Part shown: in pieces, positions 26,953 through 36,731 of the stretch
Layout: every line of letters starts with the position of its first letter
Position numbering within the stretch: position 1 is the first letter of the stretch
NCBI GenBank assembly: GCA_021151825.1
Contig: JAGKWQ010000012.1
Coordinates: forward strand, 45,542 to 109,541
DNA from: Cellvibrionaceae bacterium
GTDB taxonomy: Bacteria; Pseudomonadota; Gammaproteobacteria; Pseudomonadales; Cellvibrionaceae
DNA length: 64,000 nt
Reading direction: 5' to 3'
The notes under the pieces: generated by a model
The model's database searches: none
Told to the model about the DNA's origin: nothing
Seen by the model: only the letters and a program-made list of their open reading frames with translations
Program-made: the position numbers and the translations under genes

Positions 26953-28290
26953 CTAGGGCGACAAGGAACTCACACGCCAAATAATATTTCCTACATCATC
27001 CGCCACCAACAGTGCACCGTTGCTGTCCAGGATAACGCCAACGGGGCGGCCCAGTGCATCCCCCTCTTTGCTGAGAAAATCGCTCAGTACATCAACGGGA
27101 GGAGCGCCGGAGGGTTTACCTTCTACAAAAGGAATAAATACTACTTTGTATCCGCTATGTGGTTTACGATTCCACGAACCGTGCTGACCAATAAACATGC
27201 CTTTTGCAAATTGCGAAGGAAGGCTGTTGCCCCCAGACCATGCCAAACCCAACGACGCGGTGTGTGCACCTAACGCATAATCAGGAACAATAGCTCGCCG
27301 GACCAATTCAGGTTGTTGCGGTTCAACACGCTCATCAACATGTTGGCCAAAATAACTGTAAGGCCAGCCGTAAAAGCCGCCCTTTTTTACCGAGGTTAAA
27401 TAATCTGGTACTAAATCATTACCCAATTCATCGCGTTCGTTAACTACCGTCCATAATTCGCCCGTTTGCGGATGCCATGCGAGGCCATTGGGATTACGTA
27501 ATCCCGACGCAAAAACCTCGCGTTTCCCCGTGCGGATTTCAACTGCCAATATTGCTGCGCGATCTTCTTCGGCTGCCATTCCCGCTTCACCAACATTGCT
27601 ATTGGAACCGACCGTCGCATACAACATAGATCCATCAGCGCTGGCGATAATATTTTTAGTCCAATGATGATTAATTGGGCCACCAGGTAAATCCACCAAT
27701 TTAGTTCCCGGTGAGGTAATTTTGGTATCACCAAGGCTGTAATCAAAATGCACAATCGCATCGGTATTAGCGATATACAAATTGCTTCCGACTAATGCCA
27801 TGCCAAAGGGTGAATTTAATCCTTCCAGAAATGGTGAACGAAGATCAGCAACACCATCATTATCGGTATCGCGTAAAAGCGTTATTCGATTAGCACTTTC
27901 ACCAGTTGATCCCGCCTTCTTCATAAACAAACCGGTCACCCATGCGCGAAAGCCCTTGTTTTCTCGCGGCGGAGCATTGGTTTCTGCAACCAGCACATCA
28001 CCATTCGGCAGCAAATACAACCAGCGTGGATGCTGTAAATCCTTGGCAAATATACCGACCTTCGTACCCGACGCCGGTGTTGGCAAGGTTTTCCCCGGCC
28101 ATCCTTTAGCAGGTGCAACATTCACTGTTGGCAGCAGTTTTTTTTCGGGTGCAGGTAATGTTGGATTAATACCGTATCCAGCAAAGGATGATGAAGATCC
28201 ACTACTTTGTGCAATTGCACTCATCGCACCAAGCGACAACACAATACCCGCCAAAATTTTTTTACCTGGAATTTTATTTACGCAATTCAT
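26953..28290 (-). CDS. Secreted glucose/sorbosone dehydrogenase-like beta-propeller protein
   Basis: The ATG at 28290 ([15 protein letters not shown]) has a G-rich ribosome-binding site and precedes the signal peptide ending ...SAIAQ, giving 445 residues. The mature protein is a six-bladed propeller of the GSDH/L-sorbosone dehydrogenase family: [76 protein letters not shown] and [19 protein letters not shown]. Members are soluble PQQ-dependent periplasmic aldose or sorbosone dehydrogenases, though many have no proven activity. It would feed electrons from sugar oxidation into the respiratory chain. No PQQ biosynthesis gene is in the window. Confidence 0.88.
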   Translation of the reverse strand: MNCVNKIPGKKILAGIVLSLGAMSAIAQSSGSSSSFAGYGINPTLPAPEKKLLPTVNVAPAKGWPGKTLPTPASGTKVGIFAKDLQHPRWLYLLPNGDVLVAETNAPPRENKGFRAWVTGLFMKKAGSTGESANRITLLRDTDNDGVADLRSPFLEGLNSPFGMALVGSNLYIANTDAIVHFDYSLGDTKITSPGTKLVDLPGGPINHHWTKNIIASADGSMLYATVGSNSNVGEAGMAAEEDRAAILAVEIRTGKREVFASGLRNPNGLAWHPQTGELWTVVNERDELGNDLVPDYLTSVKKGGFYGWPYSYFGQHVDERVEPQQPELVRRAIVPDYALGAHTASLGLAWSGGNSLPSQFAKGMFIGQHGSWNRKPHSGYKVVFIPFVEGKPSGAPPVDVLSDFLSKEGDALGRPVGVILDSNGALLVADDVGNIIWRVSSLSP

Positions 28291-28719
28291 TGTAAAGCCC
28301 CCCAATGAAGTGAATTAGCAAGTGCGTTAATCCGACAGCAGAGTAATATTTAAAGTTTTATAGAGGAGCATTGCCAGTGCTTAAATTGAAGAGCAGTTGC
28401 CGTTATGTGTAAACGGTTCGTTTTTTTTTGCAAAAAGCGAGCCCCGTTATCGGGGAACAAAAAAACCTTTGTGCATTTCACATCAACGATAAGAAAATGC
28501 TCCGAAAGCAGCCCGCCACAAGATCAAAATCATTGTCCGGATACGCATGTAAATTCTTCCATTCACTGGTTTCCAGCCTGCAAATAATTCAAAACTTTGC
28601 CCTGAATATATCAGCCACAAATATTTTTCCCAATAAAATCATACTCCTATAATCGAAGAAATAACTGGCCTCGTTATTGCAATATCTGAAAAAAACCCAG
28701 CACAACAGAGATATCTATC
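28291..28719. other. Intergenic region upstream of the sorbosone dehydrogenase-like gene
   Basis: About 430 nt with no convincing gene. It has a CCCCG-TTAT-CGGGG hairpin (28442-28455) followed by an A-run on plus, which is not a terminator in either direction. The leftward promoter of the propeller gene should be in its left part. Confidence 0.45.
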
Positions 28720-28914
28720 ATGTCCAGATCGCAAAGAGAGAAATCGCAAGGAAAAACAGGCACCGCAAAACTGTTTGGTAGAAATGGAAGACACTTTAAA
28801 CGCAATGCGGACGAAGCCGGAGATAGCGGCCGCAAAGGCGCTCACTTCCTTAGAAGTAATCGCCGACAAAGTCAACATTACACTGAAGATTTCTTAAGCG
28901 GATATGCTGACTGA
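28720..28914 (+). CDS. Possible small basic protein (64 residues)
   Basis: The frame encodes a very basic, Arg/Lys/Ser/Gly-rich, non-hydrophobic peptide starting MSRSQREKSQGKTGTAKLFG. AGAG lies about 9 nt before the ATG, and a strong hairpin follows the stop at 28953. No family is recognised. The opposite strand also has an open frame (28639-28878) without a ribosome-binding site. It may be a real small stress or nucleic-acid-binding protein, but support is weak. Confidence 0.3.
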   Translation: MSRSQREKSQGKTGTAKLFGRNGRHFKRNADEAGDSGRKGAHFLRSNRRQSQHYTEDFLSGYAD

Positions 28915-28952
28915 TCGTTATTGCTTCAGGGCATTCATAGACATGCGATAAA

Positions 28953-28974
28953 AAAGGCGGCAATTGCCGCCTTT
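28953..28974 (-). terminator. Perfectly palindromic terminator
   Basis: AAAGGCGGCAA and its complement TTGCCGCCTTT abut to form a 22-nt palindrome. On the minus strand it is followed by a T-run, so it ends transcription of the PEP-CTERM-like gene whose stop is 7 nt away; on plus it could also act on the small ORF at 28720. Confidence 0.88.
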
Positions 28975-28980
28975 CAGTAT

Positions 28981-29541
28981 TTATATTTTTGAACGTAAGC
29001 GCCTTAAGCAAACCAATCCAAGGATTAATAATATCGCTGCAGAAGGTTCATTCACTTTTGCACGGGTGATATCCAATTCCCAGCGGACTTCATCCAGTGC
29101 TAAATTTGTAGTCCAGGTCCATAGGCTAATTCCGAAACCACCACTTTTAACCGGGTCATACGCACAGGCATCGACGTCCCATATCACACAGGTATCTTCA
29201 CCGGGCCGCCAATAGGCAGAAAAATCAATAGTTTCGGTACTAACATCGGGAATGGTTAACTCACGAAATCCCCACAGCCGTCCATAAAAGGTTACCGATT
29301 CCCAGGTACCCGCGTCCCAATCATCACCGTTATTAACAATTTCACGAAAACTTAAAAAGACTTTGATGTTATTGGCAATATCCGTTCGCGGATTGTAACC
29401 ATAATCCAGCATATTGACTGAAAAACCGGAGTTCCCAGGTTCAATAGAAAAATTCTTTTCTGAATACGTAATTATTAACGCATAACTTTGCAGCGATAAA
29501 AACAACAAAAAAACGGTAGTTAACCCACGAATAGTATTCAT
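28981..29541 (-). CDS. PEP-CTERM-like exported protein (paralogue A)
   Basis: The 186-residue protein has a signal peptide (MNTIRGLTTVFLLFLSLQSYA) and a C-terminal sorting-like module: NEPS, a hydrophobic helix AAILLILGLVCL and the basic end RRLRSKI. The body (IEPGNSGFSVNMLDYGYNP, FLSFREIVNNGDDWDAGTW, PGEDTCVIWDVD) is closely paralogous to the protein at 32041-32616. PEP-CTERM proteins are processed by exosortase and exported to the cell surface or biofilm matrix; the exosortase is not in this window and the motif here is EPS instead of PEP. The function of the body domain is unknown. Confidence 0.8.
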   Translation of the reverse strand: MNTIRGLTTVFLLFLSLQSYALIITYSEKNFSIEPGNSGFSVNMLDYGYNPRTDIANNIKVFLSFREIVNNGDDWDAGTWESVTFYGRLWGFRELTIPDVSTETIDFSAYWRPGEDTCVIWDVDACAYDPVKSGGFGISLWTWTTNLALDEVRWELDITRAKVNEPSAAILLILGLVCLRRLRSKI

Positions 29542-29804
29542 AAAATAATTCCTTTATAAAAATTTCAGAGGAAAAGCAAGCCTATTAAACTCCCATTTAA
29601 TAGTGCATTCAATTGCATCCATGCGCCGTTGCTTTTAATGTTGAAGAAAATAATGGCATCAACAATAAAATTTTTAATTACAAAAAATTCAGCTTCCGAA
29701 TTTATTACCAGATAACGGTTAAAACTCCCATCAACTTTTAATAAAAATGAATTTTTATCAATACTAACCGTCAACCGATAAGGAACCATTCAGGAGTATG
29801 AATT

Positions 29805-30209
29805 ATGAGTTCACATAGTCGTAACAAACAAATCAATATTGAACAGATAAATACCAATGATCGCCCGGCTGAGGCAGACGAACTTGATTTTGAAAATGAC
29901 AAACCAACACCAGGATTTGATGAGCCTGTCGCGCCCCGAAGAAATGATCCCGGCAGTAAAAATGCGGGACTCACCGAAGCATCCCAACCAGGTCAGGGGC
30001 CAACGAATGACGACCTCACACCAGAGACATTAATTGTAGAAGACGGCGCCCGCTCCCAATATGAACAAGAACAAGGTAGTCTTGAACCGGCAGATAAAAG
30101 CCTGTCGATTGTAAATGATAATGAGATTGGCGCCGGTGGTGGTTTGGATGAGGCAGAATTAGCAGAAATAGATCCATTGGACCGAAGAAAAATATTGCGT
30201 CGAAAATAA
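29805..30209 (+). CDS. Acidic, probably disordered hypothetical protein
   Basis: The 134-residue protein has a good ribosome-binding site (GGAG, 8 nt before ATG) and is followed by a terminator. It is highly acidic and polar (ADELDFENDKPTPGFDEP, LDEAELAEIDPLDRRKILRRK), with almost no hydrophobic residues and a basic end. No family is recognised. Like the protein at 21670-21897, it looks like a stress-type hydrophilin, which is inference. It is transcribed divergently from the PEP-CTERM-like gene and convergently to trehalase. Confidence 0.7.
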   Translation: MSSHSRNKQINIEQINTNDRPAEADELDFENDKPTPGFDEPVAPRRNDPGSKNAGLTEASQPGQGPTNDDLTPETLIVEDGARSQYEQEQGSLEPADKSLSIVNDNEIGAGGGLDEAELAEIDPLDRRKILRRK

Positions 30210-30234
30210 TACGTGAATAATTAACGTTAATAAA

Positions 30235-30278
30235 AAATAATGTAAAAACGATTATTAAAAATCGCTTTTACATTATTT
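30235..30278. terminator. Bidirectional terminator between disordered-protein gene and trehalase
   Basis: Arms AAATAATGTAAAAACGAT (30235-30252) and ATCGCTTTTACATTATTT (30261-30278) pair with one wobble position. The right arm includes the trehalase stop region at 30273, and both sides are A/T-rich. Confidence 0.75.
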
Positions 30279-31886
30279 ATCCAACAACTTCAATAACACG
30301 CCATTCGTCCAGCCAAAACCATCCTGAACTGGATACTCTCCACCACCGGCTTCCAGCTCAAGATCATAAACATTGTATTTTTCTACCATCTTGCCAGTAT
30401 TCTTATACACACGAAGATTTACAGTGATCCAACGCTGCTGAATCGTCGTTGCTAACTTACGGTGCTGATAGTTTTGTAAGCCTTTAATCGTTATCCAATG
30501 CAATGGTGCCCACCCATTGGGAGCATCCCATTGCTGATGGGTGTTATTTAATGTAGTTGTCACCCCGCCGGGTTTTAAAAATTCACGTTCAATGGTATCC
30601 GCTATGCGCTCTGCCTGATGTGGTTCAGCCATCATAAAATATAAAGGAAACATAGCCGCGAGCGATTTATTGTGCGTTGGCCGTTTGGAAATAAAATCAT
30701 AATCGTGAAAAAAACCATCGCGGTCATCCCACATATAACGCTGCAATGCCTGCTTCCGTTGTTCTGCAAGTACCCTATATTTTTTATGCAGCGCGGTGTT
30801 CCCTGCTTGCAAATAGGCTTCGGCCAATACAATTTCGTGGTGATAAAGCAATGCATTTAAATCAATGGGGAGGATCTCGGTGGTATGAATGCTCGACATA
30901 TTGCCGTGGTCCTTAAACCAACGGCCGCTAAAGTCCCATCCGGATTCTGCCGCAGCGCGAATATCGCGATAACGTTCAACAGGAAGGCGATGCGCTTTTA
31001 CCAACTCGATATCTTCAATATAGGATTCCGGGCGCGGTGTAGCACGGTCATCCCAGTAACGATTCATAACTGCGCCGTCAGGCAATAAAACTACCCGTTT
31101 ATATGCCGGCTTTTCATGTGTTAATTCTGCTGCACCATCCATCCAGAAATCATATTCTTTCTGCAGTTGCGCAGCGTATTTTTCCAGCACGGTCGCACCC
31201 TGCTTTTTTGCAAGCAATTTTACCATTAGCGAATAAAACGGCGGTTGCGACCGCGATAGATAATATGTGCGGTTGCCATTAGGAATAAAACCGAGGGTAT
31301 CGATAAGATAGGAAAAATTATCCACCATATTTTCAATCAGATCCCAACGATCAGATGCTTCCAAACCCAACATAGTGAAGTAACTGTCCCAATAGTAAAT
31401 TTCGCGGAAACGGCCACCAGGAACAACATAGGGTTTGGGAATAGGAATCAGTGTTCCGGTATTAGTCACCGTACCGGGTTGGCGGGTTAATACATCCCAC
31501 AGGATGTTCATATGTTCTACAGCAGTTTTGGATGAGTCGGTTATAAAATGGGTCGGACTATCCAATGGCACCGCAAAATTTTCTGCTACAAAATCGTTTA
31601 ATCGGAAACCTGGTTGGTTTTTGCTGAGTAGATAACTTGCCAGGATCTGTTTATCAGAATTTAAAGGAATCGCATCGACAAATGTTTTGGAATCACTGAA
31701 CATCCCCGAGGTTTGGACAGCAATAAATAATTCACCGAAACGATCATCAGGGCTCGCCAGATTCACTGAAGTGATGTCAATTGTATTGACCACTGGCCCT
31801 TCAGAATTCGCTACCTCTGTATGGGTACAACTGACGCAGAGTATTTGCATTGTAAGGCACACGCTGCAGATGAGTGGATTTTTCAT
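30273..31886 (-). CDS. treA: Trehalase, GH37 family
   Basis: The 537-residue enzyme hydrolyses trehalose to two glucose molecules. It has both GH37 signatures: PGGRFREIYYWDSYFTMLGL and QQWDAPNGWAPLHW, plus the Gly-rich loop EAGGGEYPVQDGFGWTNGV with the catalytic base Glu; the Asp of GWDFSGRWF is the likely acid. The N-terminus is an export signal; Cys20 in LCVSCTH could be a lipobox, although Cys at -3 is unusual, so it is periplasmic or a lipoprotein. It is flanked by the two paralogous PEP-CTERM-like genes on the same strand but separated from them by terminators. Confidence 0.95.
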   Translation of the reverse strand: MKNPLICSVCLTMQILCVSCTHTEVANSEGPVVNTIDITSVNLASPDDRFGELFIAVQTSGMFSDSKTFVDAIPLNSDKQILASYLLSKNQPGFRLNDFVAENFAVPLDSPTHFITDSSKTAVEHMNILWDVLTRQPGTVTNTGTLIPIPKPYVVPGGRFREIYYWDSYFTMLGLEASDRWDLIENMVDNFSYLIDTLGFIPNGNRTYYLSRSQPPFYSLMVKLLAKKQGATVLEKYAAQLQKEYDFWMDGAAELTHEKPAYKRVVLLPDGAVMNRYWDDRATPRPESYIEDIELVKAHRLPVERYRDIRAAAESGWDFSGRWFKDHGNMSSIHTTEILPIDLNALLYHHEIVLAEAYLQAGNTALHKKYRVLAEQRKQALQRYMWDDRDGFFHDYDFISKRPTHNKSLAAMFPLYFMMAEPHQAERIADTIEREFLKPGGVTTTLNNTHQQWDAPNGWAPLHWITIKGLQNYQHRKLATTIQQRWITVNLRVYKNTGKMVEKYNVYDLELEAGGGEYPVQDGFGWTNGVLLKLLDK

Positions 31887-31998
31887 AATCCATCCTTAAT
31901 TTTTCAGGGCCGCTAAACATCCCACCCTGTTTTAATGACAAAATTTCGGTGGCTAAGTTCATGCCACGATTAAAGATGAATTATCTACTCAACAAAAA

Positions 31999-32025
31999 AA
32001 TAAAGCGGCTGAATGCCGCTTTATT
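31999..32025 (-). terminator. Terminator after PEP-CTERM-like gene B
   Basis: AATAAAGCGGC (31999-32009) and GCCGCTTTATT (32015-32025) form an 11-bp stem; on the minus strand a seven-T run follows. It is 16 nt past the stop at 32041. Confidence 0.92.
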
Positions 32026-32040
32026 AACAGTGAATTAGAG

Positions 32041-32616
32041 CTATTTATCAATACAGGCTTTGCGGCAAAAATTGCCCAAACCAAGCATACTCAATAGCAA
32101 CAAAATAATAATTGAAGGCTCACTGACTGCGGTGCGTGTAACCTCAAGCTCCCACCGCACTTCATTCATTACCAGATTAGTGGAGTAATTTGACATCGCA
32201 ATTCCAAAGTTACCACTTTTAACGGGATCATAAGTACAGTTGTCATCCATATCCCAAATTGCACAGGTATCCTCCCCGGGCGCCCAACTCAAACCGAACG
32301 CGATAGTTTCTGTATCCACATCTGCATAAACTAACTCCCGATAGCCCCAAGGCATTGCATGGAATATTAAAAACTCGGTGGTGCCGGCATCCCAATCATT
32401 ACCGTCATCCACAATTTCACGGAAGCTCAAAAATAAAGTGATGCTATGGGCAATATCGGTTTCGGGGTTATAACCATGTTCACGCATATTAGTGGAAAAA
32501 CCGGTATACCCTGTTTCAAGCGGTACATCCTTAATCACATCAACGATAATAAGAGCAGAACTCTGCAAAGAAAAAAAACACAAGATTGTTGCGAGAAACC
32601 AGCGTAGATGCTTCAT
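32041..32616 (-). CDS. PEP-CTERM-like exported protein (paralogue B)
   Basis: The 191-residue protein has a signal peptide (FLATILCFFSLQSSA), a body with the same blocks as paralogue A (GFSTNMREHGYNPETDIAHSI, FLSFREIVDDGNDWDAGT, PGEDTCAIWDMDDN, DPVKSGNFGIAM) and the C-terminal module SEPS-IIILLLLSMLGLG-NFCRKACIDK. The hydrophobic segment followed by a basic tail fits an exosortase or related sorting substrate, with EPS in place of PEP. It lies on the other side of the trehalase gene, so the pair arose by duplication spanning or around treA. Function unknown. Confidence 0.78.
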   Translation of the reverse strand: MKHLRWFLATILCFFSLQSSALIIVDVIKDVPLETGYTGFSTNMREHGYNPETDIAHSITLFLSFREIVDDGNDWDAGTTEFLIFHAMPWGYRELVYADVDTETIAFGLSWAPGEDTCAIWDMDDNCTYDPVKSGNFGIAMSNYSTNLVMNEVRWELEVTRTAVSEPSIIILLLLSMLGLGNFCRKACIDK

Positions 32617-32862
32617 GATACTTATCCTTTAGTGATAATCCTTAGCGGTAGCCCTAGTGACTGAAACGGATTAAATTGAAAAATGTAATTTTTGGCGAAA
32701 ACAAAAGAGGATTTTAATCGGGCAAACAGGAATACTATTTTCCTATTGCAGGGAAAATTTTAGAAGATATTTAGCCGACAGCCAGTGAAGTAATTTCATC
32801 AAAAGAGCCTGACAGATTGATGAAATCTATAGATTCTACAGCTTGGTTAATGCAGAAATGAT

Positions 32863-33036
32863 TTATTGGATGTTCTCTTTTGTCGCAGGTGCACCACTTC
32901 CCTCTTTAATAGCGTTATTGCAGCCTTCAGGATCATAGGTTTTCTGAATTCCGCCGGTAACAAAACCCACGAGGAATGTCAGTATTAAAACGGCATAATA
33001 AGCAATAATTCGTTTTCCTGAAGTGTGTAAGGGCAT
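32863..33036 (-). CDS. Small single-span membrane protein (57 residues)
   Basis: This short gene encodes MPLHTSGKRIIAYYAVLILT followed by FLVGFVTGG and a polar tail (KTYDPEGCNNAIKEGSG...). One transmembrane helix spans about residues 9-30 and the C-terminal part carries one Cys. AAGGA lies 9 nt before the ATG, which supports expression. No family is recognised. It is upstream of the PEP-CTERM-like gene B on the same strand with a 246-nt gap, and 146 nt from the AsmA gene end. Confidence 0.6.
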   Translation of the reverse strand: MPLHTSGKRIIAYYAVLILTFLVGFVTGGIQKTYDPEGCNNAIKEGSGAPATKENIQ

Positions 33037-33182
33037 GCCATTTTTCCTTTTATAAATAGGCTATTTTTGTGATCTAAATTGCATCTTATTGAACTCTTGA
33101 CCACCATTATTGCCCCGGTAATTTCCTTATGTACCTAGATCAAATAGTTATGCATCAACAGCGTCAATATACACATAATGCC

Positions 33183-35174
33183 CTATTGTTTTTTTGCCGC
33201 CGTAATCAGTGCCCGACAATCGGCATCTTTGGCATCACCACTTTCAATAAATGCAAGTAAGGCTGCAAATGGAGAAAGCAAGGTTCCGAGGGCAATTGCA
33301 GCGGCGCTACGAGCCCCAGCTTTTTCACTATCCAAACCAATTCTGGGTGATTTTAAATTACCCGATAAAGTGATAGGAATGCGCGCAGAAAGGATGCTGT
33401 TATCCTTCGGTTTTGCATCCAGGCGCGCATCGATTTTTTCTTCTTTTAAATCAATGCCAATTCTTCCGACCAATGTTGAATCATTAGTATCCAATACAAA
33501 CGTTTTGGAATTGAGCTGCCCTTCTTTTACGTTGAAGTCAGCCACACCACAGCGAATTTTGGTGGACTTATCTTTGCCTAAAAATAACGGCAATGCCTCC
33601 CCAATATCCACATCGGACGCTTCAATTAACAGCAAGCTGATTTGCCCCCCAGACATAATAATTGCCATCTCGCCATTACTGGTTCCCAGTACATCAGCTA
33701 ACGATGCCCCCCTACCACTTATAGAAAAATTCCCACCGAAAAATCCTTTCGTGGTTGATGCAAAGCGCGTATTTTCAAAAAATTTATTCAGACTCAGATT
33801 GCGCAAGTTCAATTTCATACTCATAGGAGGAATATCGGGGCGAGCATCGATAACAATAGCTCCATCGACAGTCCCATCTGCTAACACCGCATTAAATGGA
33901 TCGAGCCGAAGTTGTCCATCTTTTAAAAGGAAGCGAACTTCCATTCCTTTGAATGGCACATTGGGCGCATTAATTTTTTTCGCTTTTAGCGTTACATCCA
34001 AATCTGTTGCGCGCAGGCGCTCTACATTTAAGGGCACATCCGGAATTAATCTTGAACTGGCTTTTTTCTCCGCTGCCGCTTGTTTTTGCTCGGCAGTAAC
34101 CGCTTCATTTTCAGGGGATGGCGGGAGCCCGATAAAACCACCCAGATCAGCACTATCCAGAACATTGGAAAGTAAATTCGCTTTAAGGAAACCACGCGGA
34201 CCAGTGACATCGTATGAAAGCGTTCCCGACAAATCGCTTTCGCCCACTTTACCAGTAAAGTTATCATAGCCCCATACGCCACCGTTTTTAGTGAGTTGGC
34301 CTTCCAGGGTATAAGGTGGTGTTGGTGGTAATGGAATTGCGGTCAGATAAAAAAGATCAGCGAGGTTATCGCCCACAATTTTTAACGTCGCATCTATACC
34401 GCTGAAATTAAATGCATCGTTAAATACACCATTTAGCTCTACGCGGGTTTGCCCCATATTCAGTTTAAATAGCAAGGGGAAATCGGCCTCAGGATCGCGC
34501 AATGCATCAAGGGAACCGCCAGATACGCTCACTGTGAGCGGGCGGTTTTGTAATTTTCCATTACCTGACAAGGTAAACTCATATTTTTTATCGATTTTTT
34601 TATCTAAACTATCATTACTCTCCGCCTTTACCGAATCCAGCTTTAAATCCAGATTAAGTTCACGCACCGCATTGCGGAAAATGAGTCGACCATTTTTAAT
34701 TTCAATCCGGTCTTTCAATTCAAAATTGCTGAAGGCTGATCCACTATCATCACTACTTTCAGCCATGAATGGGAAATTCCAATTGGCATCATCAATGGAT
34801 TTTCTCTCAAGAATAATCACGGGTTTCTCTACCGAAATACTACCCAACTCCAATCGACCTATTAATAATTTCCAGGGTTTGATAGTGAGATCCAGAGTTT
34901 CAATAGAAATCATATCCGGCTCGCGATAACCCTCCGCGTTGCTTAACCGAATATTTTTAGCGTGGACTGCGGTATAGGTCCAATGCCAATCAATGGCCAG
35001 CGGACCATCAATAGTAAGTTCTCGCCCTGTTGTTTTACTGCCTCGCTCCTCAACAAACCAGCGCACCAATGGTTCCGAAAATACGATAATGCCAATTATT
35101 GCAATGAGTAATGTCAGCGCTACAGCGCCAATAATAGATCCTGCTTTGTGACTGCGAATTCGCTCAAAATTCAT
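33183..35174 (-). CDS. AsmA-family envelope protein
   Basis: The start at 35174 (MNFERIRSHKAG) has an AGGT site 8 nt upstream and gives 663 residues. One N-terminal transmembrane helix (IIGAVALTLLIAIIGIIVF) anchors a large periplasmic part with the AsmA N-terminal signature (GRELTIDGPLAIDWHWTYTAVHAKNIRLSN...) and a C-terminal AsmA domain (SGRGASLADVLGTSNGEMAIIMSGG). AsmA-like proteins are repeating-beta-groove proteins linked to outer-membrane biogenesis and intermembrane lipid transfer. It is longer than E. coli AsmA (617). It appears monocistronic. Confidence 0.88.
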   Translation of the reverse strand: MNFERIRSHKAGSIIGAVALTLLIAIIGIIVFSEPLVRWFVEERGSKTTGRELTIDGPLAIDWHWTYTAVHAKNIRLSNAEGYREPDMISIETLDLTIKPWKLLIGRLELGSISVEKPVIILERKSIDDANWNFPFMAESSDDSGSAFSNFELKDRIEIKNGRLIFRNAVRELNLDLKLDSVKAESNDSLDKKIDKKYEFTLSGNGKLQNRPLTVSVSGGSLDALRDPEADFPLLFKLNMGQTRVELNGVFNDAFNFSGIDATLKIVGDNLADLFYLTAIPLPPTPPYTLEGQLTKNGGVWGYDNFTGKVGESDLSGTLSYDVTGPRGFLKANLLSNVLDSADLGGFIGLPPSPENEAVTAEQKQAAAEKKASSRLIPDVPLNVERLRATDLDVTLKAKKINAPNVPFKGMEVRFLLKDGQLRLDPFNAVLADGTVDGAIVIDARPDIPPMSMKLNLRNLSLNKFFENTRFASTTKGFFGGNFSISGRGASLADVLGTSNGEMAIIMSGGQISLLLIEASDVDIGEALPLFLGKDKSTKIRCGVADFNVKEGQLNSKTFVLDTNDSTLVGRIGIDLKEEKIDARLDAKPKDNSILSARIPITLSGNLKSPRIGLDSEKAGARSAAAIALGTLLSPFAALLAFIESGDAKDADCRALITAAKKQ

Positions 35175-35397
35175 CGGAATACCTACCACACCAGTTCCTG
35201 ATGACAATTGGACGACAATTAAACCCATTTTGTTCATTACGTTTTTTATTGACACCTTTTTTATTATTAACTTTGTATAGAAACATGCTGTTTAAAGTTA
35301 TCAGACACGACAATGCAACCTTCTGCAGGCTTTGCAGTCCATTTTTTATCTGCACCACTTTTACCATCTGCGCCACATTCAACAGGGAGCCTGCACC

Positions 35398-35802
35398 ATG
35401 AGAGCTGCAATTATTGTTTTGTTCTGCTTATGCCTCTTGCCTTATGTGATGACGCTGATCTCGGCTTATTATCGGAAGCAACAATTAGGGGCTATCAATA
35501 ACCAACAACCACGCGAGCAATACGCACAATTGGAAGGCCCGGGTGCACGCGCTGTCGCAGCCCAGCAAAATGCCTGGGAAGCGTTGATAATTTATAGCGC
35601 CGCGTTACTGGCCGTGGCTGCAACGCGGGCAGATCCACCTCACCTTGCACTCGCAGCAATAATTGTTCTGATCGCACGTGTGCTACATGGATTCTTTTAT
35701 CTTGCTAATCTGGACAAACTGCGCACCCTCGCATTTTTGATAGGTATTGTTCCCTGCTTTTATTTATTTTTTGTCGTCATCGCCGGTCTTTTGATGAGGT
35801 AG
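35398..35802 (+). CDS. MAPEG-family membrane protein
   Basis: The ATG at 35398 (MRAAIIVLFCL) with GGGAG 9 nt upstream gives 134 residues. Four hydrophobic helices and the motif ARAVAAQQNAWEALIIYSAALL plus RVLHGFFYLANLDKLRTLAF fit MAPEG, the family of membrane-associated eicosanoid/glutathione metabolism proteins; bacterial members are often of unknown substrate. It is divergent from the AsmA gene and upstream of creB, but a 127-nt gap separates them. Confidence 0.85.
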   Translation: MRAAIIVLFCLCLLPYVMTLISAYYRKQQLGAINNQQPREQYAQLEGPGARAVAAQQNAWEALIIYSAALLAVAATRADPPHLALAAIIVLIARVLHGFFYLANLDKLRTLAFLIGIVPCFYLFFVVIAGLLMR

Positions 35803-35929
35803 TTTTGATGAGATAGCCCCTGAATTTATAGTGGCTACACAATGTTAGTTCGCAATACTGTACCAGCGCTTGCTTACTGCCAGATTCAAGCTTTACCATG
35901 TGGGGAAAGTATGCAGGAACACTTAATAC

Positions 35930-36676
35930 ATGCCCCATATATTAATTCTGGAAGACGAACCCTCCATTGCCGAAAGCCTGGTTTTCGTGCTTCAAGCCGA
36001 AAGCTTTTCCACCCATTGGGAAACGTTGGCCCATAAAGCGCTGGATTATTTAAAAAACAATGTGGTGGATTTGGTAGTGATGGATGTAGGTTTACCAGAT
36101 ACCACTGGATTTGAAGCGTGCAAACAGTTGCGTAAATTTTCCGAAGTGCCGGTTATTTTTTTAACCGCACGCGGTGCTGAACTGGATCGTGTCGTCGGGT
36201 TGGAAATAGGTGCCGATGATTATGTAGTGAAACCATTTAGCCCAAGGGAATTGGCGGCGCGCGTCAAAGCGATTTTGAAACGCACCCGGCCCTTGCTGGC
36301 CGGTGCACAGGAAATCGCTGAGTATGCAGTTTCCACTGCCGTAAACAGCAACGAACCAGAAATAAAATCTGCAACTAGCCATAATGAATTTTTTATCGAC
36401 GATGAACGGAAAATCATTCTTTATCATCAACAAACATTGAATCTCACACGCCTGGAATTTTCCCTGCTGCAAACGTTAGTCGCACAACCCACGCGGGTGT
36501 TTAGCCGCGATCAATTATTGGATGCCATTGGCATTAACCCGGATGCGGGCTATGACCGTAATATTGATGGCCACATTAAAACCTTGCGCGCAAAATTGCG
36601 CATTATTGCATCTGATGCAGAGCCCATTAAAACCCAGCGCGGTTTCGGCTATGCCTATCACCCGGAAAAAAAATAA
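35930..36676 (+). CDS. creB: CreB, OmpR-type response regulator
   Basis: The 248-residue protein has a receiver domain (ILEDEP acidic pair, phospho-Asp in LVVMDVGLPDTTG, VVKPFSP Lys) and a winged-helix DNA-binding domain (LNLTRLEFSLLQTLVAQPTRVFSRDQLLDAIG...YDRNIDGHIKTLRAKL). It controls creD and other genes in response to CreC. The linker of about 40 residues is longer than in E. coli CreB (229 residues). It is the first gene of creB-creC-creD. Confidence 0.93.
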   Translation: MPHILILEDEPSIAESLVFVLQAESFSTHWETLAHKALDYLKNNVVDLVVMDVGLPDTTGFEACKQLRKFSEVPVIFLTARGAELDRVVGLEIGADDYVVKPFSPRELAARVKAILKRTRPLLAGAQEIAEYAVSTAVNSNEPEIKSATSHNEFFIDDERKIILYHQQTLNLTRLEFSLLQTLVAQPTRVFSRDQLLDAIGINPDAGYDRNIDGHIKTLRAKLRIIASDAEPIKTQRGFGYAYHPEKK

Positions 36677-36731
36677 CCATCTCTGGCTGGCATAAACAGA
36701 GTGCATCACATCGGCAACGTTAGGAAATAAC

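Noticed and set aside
28442..28455. Terminator CCCCG-TTAT-CGGGG
   Set aside because: An A-run, not a T-run, follows on plus, and no gene ends near it on either strand.
29565..29789. 74-codon frame on minus between divergent genes
   Set aside because: No ribosome-binding site, and it runs through the AT-rich promoter region of the neighbouring gene on plus.
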